Notes under the pieces: generated by a model | The model's input: only the letters and a program-made list of their open reading frames with translations | Databases searched by the model: none | Told to the model about the DNA's origin: nothing | In this document: positions 23,817 to 36,500 of the stretch, in pieces | Layout of the letters: every line of letters begins with the position of its first letter | Numbering within the stretch: position 1 is the stretch's first letter | Translations under genes and position numbers: made by a program | Assembly (NCBI GenBank): GCA_914767715.1 | Contig: OU612069.1 | Location: 23,805,387-23,869,386, forward strand | Reading direction: 5' to 3' | Length of the DNA: 64,000 nucleotides | Source: Membranipora membranacea | Lineage: Eukaryota; Bryozoa; Gymnolaemata; Cheilostomatida; Membraniporidae

Positions 23817-25060
23817 ATCCATTCCTTCCTTTATCCGCTATTGTTTCACTTCTTAAACTCCTTCTCTATCTCTATCATATTCTCCTTCCCTATCGGTATC
23901 TCATCCTCCTTCACTATCCACTATTTAATGTTCAAATGTAATCCCTCCACACGTAGACATTACATCTGATGTCTGCACACCTCATTGGAGGTTCCTCTTC
24001 TCTATCTCTCTCGTTTCCTCTCTGTCCTTCCACTCTATCCTCGTCTCTCCTCCTCGGCTCGTCCTCTATCTCTCCAGTCTCGCTCTCTTCGGTCCCGTTG
24101 TTGTCCTTCCTGTCTCTCTGCATCCCTGCGACGTTCTCTCACTTTATCTTCCTCTATAGCTCTCTCTCTCTCCTAGCCTCGTCCAACTCTCTCCTGTACC
24201 TTTCCTCGTTCTCTCTCAACTCTCTTGCCAACTGTTTCTATAATCTCCCCTTGATCTCTTCCTCTCTTTCCTGTCTCTCTCTCTCCTGGCAGCTCTCCTC
24301 TTCCTATAATTCTCCTCCCTCTCTAATCATTCCATTGCCTCCTCATGGTTCTCTGGTCCGTCTCCAGCAATCACTCTTCTATCATCCAGGTCCACTAGTA
24401 TATCTAGCGCCTCCTCCTGCCTGGCTTCTCGCTCTTGTCCCGGTCTCCTTACTATCCTGTCTCTCAAATCCATCCTTCTCCTTCTATTGTCAATCCATTC
24501 CTGTAATACTGCCGACATCTCTATTGCCAGCTCTCTGCTCGGGTGCGCTTCATCCTGTAAACGGTGTGAGTTAAAGAACGCTGCCCCGTTTTGGGCCCTT
24601 CCTATTACGTTCTTGGTCATTGCAGGTGTCCCCTCATCTTTGTTCGCGTTTAGGTCGCAGATCTTTCTGTTTATCCTGAGCACTATCTCCCATTGTCTAT
24701 CAACCATAGATTTTACTGGGTACATGGGGCATAGCACAACCCCCGGCAACGCCGATACATAGTCCAGGTCCCTCTCGTACATGCGATTAGCGGCCCCACT
24801 GCCGTCAAGCCCCCTCTCTCAAATATATCGGGGATGCCCGACACTATTAGCTTGATCCCTTCTCTGTTCTCTATTTCCCCTTTCATCCGGTGTTGCGTCG
24901 CCCCTCTTCTGCATATCTTTGCCCCTCTATCTCCATATATTCCACGATATTATTTCCTATGATGGTAACCGGTTCCATGTTCTATCTGTGTCTATCTCTA
25001 TCCCGATCTATTCCACAATACCCCTATCTCTATCTATTCTTTATCGACAACAGGAAACGG
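23817..25060 (-). pseudogene. Unrecognised extra ORF between integrase and 3' LTR
   Basis: Between the end of pol and the polypurine tract the minus strand carries about 1.2 kb of protein-like sequence interrupted by frameshifts and stops. The best piece (24,327-24,782) is 151 codons, containing YVSALPGVVLCPMYPVKSM and then a charged Arg/Glu-rich region. Pieces upstream (KLIVSGIPDIF near 24,830) and downstream (23,932-24,123, Glu/Arg-rich, probably coiled coil) appear to continue it in other frames. It does not look like an envelope protein: I see no signal peptide or membrane span. It may be an element-specific accessory ORF or captured host sequence. Confidence 0.5.
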
Positions 25061-25067
25061 TCGTTAA

Positions 25068-26480
25068 TCATATATAGTCTGGGTCTTGTTTCTTTTGCCG
25101 CACTCTCCCAGACTCTCTCGCCCCTACTATTGGTTTCTTACCTTGTCTATTCTCACCCGCCGGGGTCTCAGCTACTTTATTAGTCGTATCCTTAGCTCCC
25201 TCGGTCCTTGTTTTGCTCACTTGTAGCTCTGCCTCTCTCGTCCTTTTTCTTAGGTGTGCCCTTGACCTTCTCAGCAGTTTACCTTGGACCCCCACCCAAT
25301 AGCTATCTGGCTCCTCAGCTCTATACCTGATTGTCCCCGGTTTACTAGTATCCTTGTGATCTCTTTTCACCCATACCCTATCACCGTCAGCCAGATCCTC
25401 TATTACTTTGGCTCGGTGGCCTCTGTCGTAGTCCCTTTTGTACCTTTCCTTCAGTTCCCTATCCCTCTCCGCGAAGTAACAGCTATTCTTCCCATCCTTG
25501 CCTGAGAATGGAATCTCGTTTCTCAGCCTCCTACCCATCATCAGTTCATCCGGGCGGTAGATGCTTTCTAGAGGCGTTGTTCTGTATCCTAGAAGTGCCT
25601 TCGACTTTTCCTTTTCTTTTCTTCATACTGTCTTCATTGTCTCTATTCCTCTTTCTGCCATACTGTTACTCTGGTGATAGTATGGGCTGCTGGTCTGGTA
25701 CTCAATTGCAAATTCCTCCATCAGTGCCTTCCATTCTTTAGAAATGTAACAGGGCCCATTATCTGATAGAATCACCTTTGGAGCCCCGTAGCGAGCTATT
25801 AACGGACGGAACTTCGGCACTAGATGATCTCCTGTCTGGCTTCTCATCTCTGCAACTTCTATCCACCTCGAGAAATAGTCTATAAACAAAGCGTACCAAT
25901 GGCCTTCGAATTCAAATAAATCCGTCCCTATCACTTCCCATGCTGTCTCCGGTAACTCACTCGGTTTCATTGTTTTGTGCTGCATTCTCTGAAACTTTAT
26001 ACACGTGTTGCAGTTCTCTACCATCTCCTTGATCTCCCTGTTTATGGCCGGCCACCATACTGATTCTCTGGCGCGTCTGGTTGTCTTCACAATTCCCTGG
26101 TGTCCACTATGTAACTTTGTGAGGATTCCCGCTCTCAGCTCTAAAATAATATATATCCTGGAGTTCAACATCACTAATCCTTCCACTATACTCAAATTAT
26201 CTATGTTCGCTCTTACTCTCCTCCCTTCTGCTGATAGCCTCTCCGGCCAGTCTCCCCCTATTCTTCTAACTATATCTTGATTATCCGCGTCCATCTCTCC
26301 TGCTTTCCCTACCACTTCAAGATTTACGTCTGATATGGCATTTATGTATGTCCTTGCATGCCTTTCCACTCTCTGTATCTTCACCCTTTCCTTCCCATCT
26401 GGGGGTCTTGACAGAAGATCGGCTACAAACATCCCCTCTCCTGGGGTATGAAAGACCCTATACTGGTACCGCATCAGTCT
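25068..26480 (-). pseudogene. Ty3/gypsy pol, integrase region (decayed)
   Basis: The minus strand encodes the integrase of an LTR retrotransposon, the enzyme that inserts the cDNA. Visible in order are the HHCC zinc-binding region (LHSGHQG ... CNTCIKF), the first catalytic Asp region (VIGTDLFEFEGHWYALF), the second (SDNGPCYISKEW), the catalytic Glu region (SMAERGIETMK) and a C-terminal GPY/F-like segment (WVKRDHKD ... LLRRSRAHLRK). The core is one frame at 25,623-26,483 and the C-terminus another at 25,068-25,541, so at least one break separates them. The preceding pol piece ends in LADLLSRPP-like sequence typical of the RNase H/integrase linker. Confidence 0.85.
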
Positions 26481-27699
26481 CATCTTTTACCTCTGGACTC
26501 TCAAAGGCAAATCCGATAAGTCCCTACTGCCTAACAGCGGGATTAAAGGCTTGTGGTCTGTCTCTATCTCAAACGTTCTCCCAACTAGCTAGAAATCGAA
26601 CTTTTCACAGGCCCTTGTAATTGCCAATGCCTCCTTCTCTATCTGGCCGTACCTACGCTCTGTCTCTGTCATCTTTCTTGAAGCGTATACTACCGGCTGC
26701 CATTCTCCAAACTGATTTTCCTGCATTAATGCTGCCCCTGATGAGTGGGCGCTCGCATCAGCCGTAACTCTATGCCTCCTTCCATAGTCAAACAGAGCCA
26801 GTACCGGCGATTTGGCGATCGCTTCCCTAACCTTGTCGAAGCTCTCCTGCTGCCTATATGTCCAGCACCAGTCATTCTTGGCCCGCACCAGTTCACGCAA
26901 TGGGACCTCTAACTCTGAGAGCAATGGGCTGAATCTCCCTAGGTAATTCACCATAGCCAGAAACCGTTTCAACTCCTTCAAATCCTGAGGCGCCGGCATC
27001 TCCTTGATCGCGCTCTCTTTTTCCGGATCCACCCTTATGCCCTCACTACTCAATAAATGGCCCAAAAATTTTACCTCATTCACCGAAAATTCACATTTAT
27101 CTTTATTCAAAGTTAGACCTGAACTCTCTAACTTATTAAACACCTCTTCCAACCTTTTGTTGTGCTCCTCCTTCGTGCTACCCACTACCAAAATATCATC
27201 CATCATGTATACTACCCCCTTACTATCGCCGTGAATCTTATACATTTGACGTTGAAAAAATTCTGGAGCAGCCGATATTCCGAAGGGCATCTTGCAGTAT
27301 TGGTACCGACCGAAAGGCGTATAATGAATGTCGTGTATTCCCTGGAAGCCTGCTCTTGCCTGATTTGCCGGAATCCTGATTTAGCATCCATCTTACTAAA
27401 GAACTTGCTCCCTTCTAGTGATGCTAATGTATCATCAAGTCTCGGCAGTGGAAAATGTTCTCTCTGGACACTCTTGTTCAGCTGGGTCAGATCAACGCAC
27501 AACCTCACCTGCCGTTCAACTTTGGCGCTACTACCATGCCCGAGCACCATGTGGTCGGGTACTCCACCTTTTCTATAACTCCTAATTTCTCCATTCTCTC
27601 CAGTTCACACATTGTTGCTTCTCTAAGTCCTATCGGTACTCTTCTTGGATCACACAGGCATAATTGAACTGCGTCGTCTTTGAGATATCCTAAATACAT
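26481..27699 (-). pseudogene. Ty3/gypsy pol, reverse transcriptase and RNase H (decayed)
   Basis: The reverse transcriptase is in two frames. The first part (about 27,300-27,699) has CVDLTQLNK and FSKMDAKSGFRQI. The second (26,589-27,290) has MPFGISAAPEFFQ, the catalytic YMMDDILV, FLGHLLS and the connection domain. RNase H follows with VTADASAHSSGAAL and TETERRYGQIEKEALAI. A frameshift lies near 27,300-27,330, and a stop near 26,588 interrupts the RNase H end. The order protease-RT-RNase H-integrase is that of Ty3/gypsy (Metaviridae), not Ty1/copia. The copy cannot make an intact polyprotein. Confidence 0.88.
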
Positions 27700-28078
27700 C
27701 TGGCAACACCCCTAGTTTTCCGAACAATTTAGGATGTCTACTCCGTACCTCATCTATTACCAAACGGAGAGTCTTCACTAAACTTAGTTTCCTTACTTCC
27801 GGCTTTCCTATCAAGTTATTCCTAGGTCCCTTCATCACGTACACTGTACTAGGCACTTGCACTTGCCCCCACGCTGAAACTATGTCTATCTTCATTTTTC
27901 CTACTACGTCTAGCAGGCTCCCATTGGCGCCAGAAAATGTCCTCTCCGTTTTTGCTACCTTGCCTCCAAATCGCTCTGCGGTTGTTGCTGTTATAACTGA
28001 CACTTCCGCTCCTGTGTCCACCATGAACCTAACCGTTTTCCTATCACACCTCAAATCTATTTGAAAGTCTTTATCCAC
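27650..28078 (-). pseudogene. Ty3/gypsy aspartic protease
   Basis: A retropepsin-like domain carrying the active-site segment FMVDTGAEVSVI and the later hydrophobic/Gly region (NNLIGKPEVRKL). It is separated from the gag zinc-knuckle frame upstream by a break near 28,080-28,110 and overlaps the start of the reverse transcriptase region in another frame. In intact elements it cleaves the Gag-Pol polyprotein. Confidence 0.85.
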
Positions 28079-28108
28079 TCCTATCTTGCTCTTTAACTGT
28101 CACAAAGA

Positions 28109-28420
28109 CTATTCCGAATCACTCGAGTATCCGCTTATGGCATTAACCTGCCCCTTGCTATTTTGCTGCTGCCCACTTCCTCTGTCTTTTGACTTTGGGC
28201 ATCCTCTGGCAAACTGGGGTCCCCCGCATTCGTAACATTTGCCAAATCTTGGGCTTTTCTTTTTCTTGTAAGCACTGGGGCATTCCCTCATCAGGTGTTT
28301 TTGGCTATTGCATATGAAGCAGCCCCTGCCTATTCCTCTATTTGGGCCCCCTCCCTCTTCCTCGGAATCCACCTCAGCTTCTATATGATATGGACTAACC
28401 AAGGCCGTCGCCACAGGTGA
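28109..28420 (-). pseudogene. Ty3/gypsy gag C-terminus with two zinc knuckles, 5'-truncated
   Basis: Two CCHC-like knuckles are visible: CFICNSQKHLMREC and CYECGGPQFARGC, preceded by an acidic Glu-rich segment and followed by a Ser/Gln-rich tail. The second knuckle has R-G-C where the His would usually lie nearby, so it may be degenerate. Homology stops at about 28,420; the N-terminal gag, primer-binding site and 5' LTR are absent from this copy and replaced by unrelated repeat sequence. A better preserved gag N-terminus of a related element lies at 59,922-60,167. Confidence 0.8.
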
Positions 28421-28477
28421 AAAATGAATCCACATGATGTTAAAAAATGATGTTTGTAAAAATATTGATTTAAAGGC

Positions 28478-29545
28478 GCCAGGGTAGAAAGGCATAATTA
28501 ATGTAATGTGATGCTATTGAAATCATCGCCTGGAGTTATCCGGTTCACCTGCAAAATCACTTTTTTAACATGTCTAAAATTCCAATTTCTGTTCAGCCAT
28601 AATAATCTCTTTCGCAAATCTCTGGGATTGGCAGTTCAATAAGAGCATAGTTTATCACAAATGAAATCAAATACCCACAACAAATACCACACATTATTCT
28701 CATGCAAAAGTTTGATGTTATCTTTATTATTCATCTCAGTTGGGGGTGTTAAGTGTTGATATTCTATAGCAGTGGCGTATATTAGCAATTACGGACCACG
28801 GATTTCCGTAAATCAAAATCCGTGATTACTGTGTGCAAACCAGGCTGAATAGCTCAGTGTCGATTGCCTGGTAATCACTGTTTATTAAGAATGTTGTTGG
28901 TTCGAATCCCAACGATGTCAGGTTTTTTTTCAAATGGGTGCTTTATAACTGGCGCATTTTTACTTTTTTCCAAGGGGGGTGTCTTATAAGTGAGGAATTA
29001 CGGTACATACAGGGTTTGACTTTTGACCTTGAGCTGGACAAGCCAATCAAAAGCCCGGTGTATTGACACACACCCACACCCTCCCCGCCACACCTACGGC
29101 GTGTGGATCGGGCTGCGCGAGTGGAATTTTTTAGAATATACGCCCCTGTTCTATAACGCTTAGAAATCATTGTTTGATCATTGATTTAGAAATGACTTGA
29201 ATAGGCAGCGCAGTGAGAGTATTACTATACAGTGAGTGCAGTGAGAGGCATTATTAGTATAGGCAGTGCAATAATCGAATCGAGGCGCCAGGGTAGAAAG
29301 GCATAATTAATGTAATGTCATGCTATTGAAATCATTGCCTGGATTTATCCGGTTCACCTGCAAAATCACCTTTTTAACATGTCTAAAATTCTAATTTCTA
29401 TTTAGCCATAATAATCTCTTGGGATCTCTGGGATCATTGTTTGATCATTGATTTTGAAATGACTTGAATAGGCAGTGCAGTGAGAGTATTATTACAGTGA
29501 GTGCAGTGAGGGGCATTATTAGTATAGGCAGTGCAGTATTATTAT
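28478..29545. repeat. Repeat-rich block with two interleaved duplicated segments
   Basis: Segment 28,478-28,620 (starts ggcgccagggtagaaaggca) recurs at 29,283-29,420. Segment 29,165-29,280 (tgtttgatcattgattt ... gcagtgcaat) recurs at 29,428-29,545. Both pairs are direct and differ by scattered substitutions. Between them is a tRNA-like sequence. The block lies directly upstream, in element orientation, of the truncated gag and may be what replaced its 5' end. Confidence 0.8.
28843..28929 (+). repeat. tRNA-like SINE head
   Basis: An A-box-like motif (tagctcagtgt, 28,850-28,860) and an exact B-box (ggttcgaatcc, 28,899-28,909), with a T-arm stem (gttgg/ccaac), are followed by a run of eight T. 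The cloverleaf is otherwise poor: the acceptor stem does not pair. It is consistent with a tRNA-derived SINE or a decayed tRNA. Confidence 0.5.
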
Positions 29546-29547
29546 AA

Positions 29548-29725
29548 TCAGGAGCAGATAACCTTGCTTAGTAGGTTTCATGATTGAAATCAGGGGCAGA
29601 TAACCTTAATTTGTACTTTTTTGTGTTATTAGACTAAGGTGCAGATAACCTTGATTAATAAGTTTTTGTGTTATTAAATTCAGGGGCAGATAACCTTACT
29701 TAATAAGTTTTTGTGTTACACGAAA
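29548..29725. repeat. 45-bp tandem repeat, about four copies
   Basis: The motif caggggcagataacctt recurs at 29,554, 29,596, 29,641 and 29,686 (position of gcagata), a spacing of 42-45 bp, each followed by aataagtttttgtgttatt-like sequence in the later copies. Confidence 0.85.
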
Positions 29726-31185
29726 ATCTTCCCATTATTTACATAGCTTATCCCAACTACAATCTAATACTGGATCATTCATTAATAATATGGCATAAAT
29801 TATTGTAAGGCAACATTTAGCATTGTTTATATATTATTCATCTCTGCCAACGAGCAAAATCTGAGTTTTTAGCTTACATTCTAAAATCCCCTGAGTAGCC
29901 TGAGTTGAACCCAAAAATCTGAGTAACTCGGGCTAAACCTGCGTGGTTGAGAGCCCTGTCGAGAACAATGGGGAGTAAACTGATCTCATGCTGGAGCCAT
30001 ACTAATAGATGGTAAATACATCAATATTTGAGTGTTGGCTATGTGTTGTCAGTCCAGAAAAGTTCTTTCTGCAATCGCCAATGGCAAGAAAATAGAGTAT
30101 AAAAGCAGAAGCATCTACAACCAATTATATCTGTTGCTGGGAAATGGGGATATCTGGCTCCCTCTGGCATACCTATCAAAGACAGGTGATGTCAGAGGAT
30201 ATTGGGTAACAATAAAGTTGCCCATTGGCAACCTCTACAGAAGGTTGCTGGCTAAACCTTGCCGGCTGGGAGGATTGATTGATGAATTAAAAAATATAAA
30301 TAAGTAAGAGCTCCACTTCATTATCCCTTACAAAAGTACCACTGGATGACGTGTTTAACCGCGTAATTATTGAAGCAAGCAATCAACAACCAATCAGCAT
30401 AGAGGATCGTCCAGATCACTCGGGCAAAAGACCAACAAGTTCGATGTCCACTTAACACGAGTAATCACTCGTGCAGATCCACCGATTAACCACTCGTGAC
30501 CCCAAATCCATGTAAAAATCGTCTCGTGTAGCTACAACTTAAAGGTTATTTTTTGAGAACCTGTGTAATGCTTTTATATAATATAGTCATTATTTGTGTT
30601 AATCTTTTTAGATTCACGGTAGTAATCTCAGTAAAGCTCATCAATAAAGGTTATACATTGATTGACAATAGTCTGTGTTACGTCAGTAAAATCCCAAGTC
30701 ACAAAATCCACTAAACTGAAAGCCTAAGGATAGGGAATCGTGAAGCATAGTGCAAAACATCAATATTACAAGGATACAGGCTGATTTAAACTTTGGAGCT
30801 ACAACAAGGAAGGGGAATGCTATTGTTATTCCCTCTATTTCAATTCTACATTACTTAGACACAATGTCATAATAAGGGTAATTGTTGACTGAGATTGTGA
30901 TGGCATCGAGGGAAATTAAGATAGAAACAAAATGAGGGAAATTATACAGGCGGATTATGCTGACCCACTTAATGGGATAAAAATTGACTGCAAGTATATA
31001 TATTTTAATAATTATTATATTATATAATATAATAAATATATCATTAAAATAAGGAGAAACAATTATATTCCAGATGTGAATTTTTAATATTATATGAATC
31101 CATCTAAAATTATTCATTGCAGAAAATAAATTTGGAACAAAATATATGTATTTAATGTTATTGCAATACAAAACAATTCTATACT
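29726..31185. other. Intergenic, no gene seen
   Basis: About 1.5 kb without recognisable coding sequence. A 91-codon open frame at 30,032-30,307 (+) has no visible motif and no splice context that would support it; I treat it as chance. Confidence 0.45.
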
Positions 31186-31567
31186 TAAGGCCATGCTACA
31201 TGGGCCGATGTTTTGCATCTTACAAACAACCTGTGCTCGATGCTAACATCGTAACATGTGCTAAACTTGCAGATGCAGCCAACGTTGTGGTCGACTGATT
31301 ATATATCCCAGTATGGCCATTTAACAACCATGACTCATTATTAACCAATCACAGACAATAATAGTCCATATACTTTTTGTGCGTTACTGCTATAAACCCA
31401 TCAGCCAATGAAAAGAGAGGATCAACCGACTAAGTCGACTGAAACACCAACAGACCGGTGTTGCCTATAGATGCATACGATGCACATCGTTGAGCGCAGG
31501 TTGATCCCATCGTAGCCTATGTCGATGCTAATAGATGCCAAACATCGGCCTGTATAGCAGGCCCTTA
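31186..31567. mobile_element. MITE-like element with terminal inverted repeats
   Basis: The left end (taaggccatgctacatgggc, continuing to gcatct) is the imperfect inverse of the right end 31,533-31,567 (reverse complement starts taagggcctgctatacaggc). Arms are about 35 bp and the whole is 382 bp with no open frame. It is a non-autonomous DNA-transposon-type element; a clear target duplication was not identified. Confidence 0.75.
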
Positions 31568-33510
31568 CAGGTAATGTCAAAGACCAATCCGAATATCAAC
31601 ATATCATAATATACCGTTGGAAAGCTGCCGAGCTACTGAAAATGATTACCTGAACAAAAACTTGATTCATTTTAGGGAGGAAATGAGGCAGAAAACGCTG
31701 TTTTTGTCAATGCAGATGGAGGAGTCAAATCAATTGCAAGAAATTTCAAAACAGGTGGAATGTATACTTTAAGATTGCGTTCATTGTAAAATTTGATTTT
31801 CTTTGATATATTATGACTAGTCTAAACTGACTTTTTACGTCACGCCATACAACGCATTTTTTTTGATGCTGTGAAAATATGTGAATTTTCAATCGTTAAT
31901 TCTGAACAGATTATAAACTCGAAACAAAATTAATTATGATTTTTTCTTAGTTTACACTTCAAATGTCATACACATTGTCTTTCAACAAATTAGCTTGCAT
32001 AATGCAATAAACAGTAGACTCTCGGATACAGCTAATATTTTCGCCACCTTTGCATAACGTCAAACATGTTGTCCAAATGACCATTGTTGTGGCCAAATGA
32101 AGTTTTTTTGAAAGTTCTCACATACGAAGCCGCTTTCATTAACCATGGTGCACACAGGAAATGTTAACACAATTTTTCATTGCATCCTCATTTTTCTTGA
32201 ATTAAACGCAAAATAATGCCCAAAAACACCTCAAAAGTCCCAAGAAATAGCTGTTTTTGGCAATAACTTATGGGCTGTGTCTAAAGGTCATACGAGTCAT
32301 ATAGAAGAATAACAAATATCTCTATACATTTATCTTCTCTATACATATTTAGAACAGCGCTTTATCATAGCTTCTATTCCAAAGGACTGTGGATGAATCC
32401 TTAAACTTGAAGTAAATAATGGGCTGACTGATATCGAGGCTTTTTTGTTTGGTATCAAATTTTGACTTTAGGTGCCTGCATGGTTTTGGAACTCCACCAA
32501 ATTTGGTCAAAATCTTAGAATGCTGAGTTCTTTGCTGGCAGCAAATTGTCAGGCTTGCGACGTGTGCAGCTGTAGACTTTTCAGGGAATCGGGATTCCAA
32601 TAAGCAGTGCACTGAAAATCGTCCAGGCATAGAGGCAACTATAACTCGGATTGCGAAGATTGAACGCTCTGGTACTAAACTCAATGTTAAACTGTACTGA
32701 ACTGTTTGTATATCGGACATGTTTTCTTTTTAAAATGATATTTATTATGATGATCCAGTCATAGAACTCCAGTCAGAAATAACCTGTGACCTTGCGACAA
32801 TGACATAAAAAATATAAAACAGTTGTAAATCCTGTATGGCACATAGACGGTAACACAAGCCGTATGATTGGTCGAGAGTATAAACCCAGTTAATCAGTAC
32901 AAAAATATACATCGCTATCACATTTACGTAACGCACATACATACGCATATCATAATGATGTCTCGATGGTGTGTCAGTGCTGAATAAGGTGGCGTATAGC
33001 TGGATTGTCAAGATCAGTGTGTTTTGGCTGAGTGTGCGAGGCTGCACTTAGTGATTCGTCCCATCGTAGAGTAAGTGAAGGAAGTAAAATAAAAATGTTA
33101 TTAGGATGAGAGAGGGGGATGATCAGCCAGATCTAATATAATTATGACTGCTAGTGTCCAGCATATCCAAATGCGAGACCTCGAATGATAAGCTTGTGAG
33201 GGGAGAGGCTTGGCCAAGTTAGCCAAGTTCCTTATATACTGTTAACACAGCTTGTATGTTTCCAAGTCCTCAAGCTGACTGTGAAAAACCCTCCTGTCTT
33301 TTCAAAGACGTGTGACACCAGTACAGTTACAGCTAGTGTTCAGTAGCCTTGTCATGCAGCCAGGTTTATTGGTTTGGTTTAAAACTAAAAAAACCAAAAA
33401 ACCGCGGCCACGTGACAAGGCAAACAGTTCAGGGTATCACTAGCTGTTATATAATGAGCCGAAGGAGATACGCCTCTAGTTTGTACATCAGAATTGAACC
33501 ATAAGAAGTA
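31568..33510. other. Intergenic, no gene seen
   Basis: Open frames of 100-123 codons occur on the minus strand (32,349-32,720 and 32,745-33,047), but their composition is not protein-like and no motif is recognised. The region from 33,064 downward contains the 3' flank of the TPR gene. Confidence 0.45.
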
Positions 33511-36500
33511 TTAATTTTCCTCGAGTATTAGTTCGGCGTTGGAGTTATCCCCCATGGTCTGATATACATGAGACAGTGTGACCCTGACGTTAGTTGTGTC
33601 CTCTCCCATCATACGCCGACACTCCAACTCTCTCTTATAATAATCTGTATCATAATACAACAATATCATATTATAATAAAACATTGTAGTAATAAGTACA
33701 TTATATAATTTATTACAAAAACTACATATTATAATATAAAATTAAATCATATAATATCATAAGGTATTAATATATAATATTCTATATTATACTTTATAAT
33801 ATAATAAAGTATTAACTAAAAAAAATGAAAAAATCCGAATATACTTATAACACAAATTCAATTTCATAATCACATTTGCACAATCATTAACATAAGCGTG
33901 ACATCATTTATGAAGCTGCGAGCTGCATCTTACTCACCGATAGCCTCAGGAAACTTGTCCATCTTAGCATAAGTGTTACCAATATTATGGTAGCTTGAGG
34001 GGGCATCCTGTGCAGCCTCGTAGCTCTCTTCTTTATACTAAAACAAAAAAATGGTCAAACTCCTGAGTCGTAAATGATGTGTTTATATACCAAAATGTTA
34101 AGTAAGATATTTTTATAAAGCCAAAACTATAGGATATAAAGCAATATTCATATGATATGAAGATATGTTTATATAACAAAGATCAAGAAAATATAAAGCC
34201 AGATATGTACACAATTTAAAGGCGGGAAAATCTGCAGTTACACTCTGGCACCAGGGTCAACAATTAAAAATGGAGTTTAAGACTCATTCAGTGTTGCCCA
34301 GTACGTTTCCTATGAACTTTGTACATTTCTGTAGTGGCAGTGTTACAAAGATGTCAAATATACCTGAATACATTGTAAGGGGGGGGGGGGGGTTAAACAG
34401 ATGACACCGTGAAATTGTATTTGTTTAACGTTTTAACATATCAATTAATTAACTATGTTGCTAAGGTGGACACATGTGTCTGTGGCCTTCTGTTACCAAA
34501 GTAATTCATGCTACTAACACAATTTTGACCAAAGTCAATGAATTCAGTTTCATACTAGAGATGTACCCTCACCCCCATCCTCTCCCCCGCCCCAATCCAG
34601 TAGAGTGTTCAAGGACGGGCTCTTGTAGGGCCAACAGAAAACAATGTGCACAGCTACATTTTTTAACAAAGCTGTTTAACCAAATTTCTTACCTTTTCTC
34701 TGATTTCTAAACTTTTGAGCAGGTTATCCAGTGATAGTTTGTACCTTCCTTGTCCCTGGTATAAAATACCCAGGTTATTATATCCGGCGGCAATATGATT
34801 CTATAATCAAAAGAAGTATAAAGACTTTACATGAGCAAAAGGTCTTTAATAGAAATATGTATCCGCTAAATACAACAGACAGCCATGTTTGGAATATTAA
34901 CATTACATACACCTGTTCCGATCCGGTGATTCAGCCACTAGATTGCGACAGACACGAGGATGACGCTATGCAAGATTGCGTTACATGGAAGTTAAATTTA
35001 ATTTCCTCCCTAACGTGTTATACTAGATTGTATTGGGATCCTGATGTTCTGACTATGTTTTGAGAGGTCTTATAACAAACCGTGGAGTGGAAACAAAGCT
35101 GTTTGGTTTAGTTGAACGCACAGTATATAAAATTCTAAACTGACACTCAAAGTTACCAACTGCAGTAATGTTGAAGAGGCTATTTAGGTAAAAAAAACCT
35201 ATATATACGGATATATATATATATATATGTGTATTACTGTATATACATATGTATTTATATACGTATATACACTTGTGTATAAATACCTGTATACTGATAT
35301 CCTCCGGACTCTCAGAAGCCAATACTATGGCCATATTTAGAGCCTGCTCTATATTCTCTTCCGCTCGATCGAAGTCCTGAATAGAGAGAAATATGTTACA
35401 CTAATAACAGCCATGAGTGCCACAGAGTAAAATCACACATGAATGCAATGGCTTAAAAGTATTTTAAACATATAATACTAAATACTAAAATGAGTATTTA
35501 TATTTTTATGAAAAATAAACCTTGGCCTAAGATGCTGAAAGGTGATTGTGTTGGTGCTGTTGTATTGGTGATCATGTCTTAAAGTTATTTTCACAGTTGA
35601 AACCTCCCAAATATTTGACATTGAGTCGCAGTGCTAAAGTTTAATTAAGCTGGTTTGGGGTGACTTTACGTTGGCTCGCGCTAGATTTTAGCTGGCTGAG
35701 GTAGGAGGCAATATATAAAAAAGATGATTAAATGTTAGCTTGCTTTAAATTTAGCTATTTCAAGCAGGTGTGACATAGAAAATTTTCCCTCTTGCTTTAC
35801 TTTACCTCTCCAGGGTATTAGGTATACAAACTTACTTTACACCGATGATCGATTTGAGATTTGGTTTATTTCATTCAGTCTTCACCAAAGACGATGGTAT
35901 TGAATGCAATGCAGTGGTGCGGCATGTGTGATATATAAACTTACACCGATGGTCTCGTACGAGTTTCCCATATTATTACAGACAGCTCTGAGTCCGTCCA
36001 TATCTCCGATCCTAACCAGTATATCTTTAGCCATCTGATAATTTTCTATAGATTTACGAGAGTTACCGTTAGCCTCATAAGCCTCACCCAGCGATCTGTG
36101 TAAACTTATTATCCATTTTTAATTGGCTTCTGCAAAAAAATATAACATAAAAATAATATATATATATATCATAATAAAAATATACATATAACATAATAGT
36201 ATATTTATAATATGCATAATATAACATAATAATAATAATATATATATATATAATATAACATAATAATAATAATAATAATAATAATAATATATATATGAGC
36301 AAGTGATTGCCATAAGGAACACATTTGAAATATCTTAATTCAAAGCTAGTAGGCATTTACTCAGCCTCTTTACTTTATATAGTGGACTCGGAGACGGACT
36401 CTCACCTAAACTAGACAGAATTTAGCACTAGCTAACATTAGACCACCATATTACTAGCTCAAATGCACTCTTGCTAACATTCACTCTTCTGGAGGGACAA

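Noticed and set aside
24327-24574. Leu/Ser-rich + strand protein (23,969-24,574)
   Set aside because: It is antisense to the Ty3/gypsy element and mirrors its Arg/Glu-rich frame.
30032-30307. 91-codon protein
   Set aside because: No motif, no splice support and ordinary composition for chance; surrounded by repeats.
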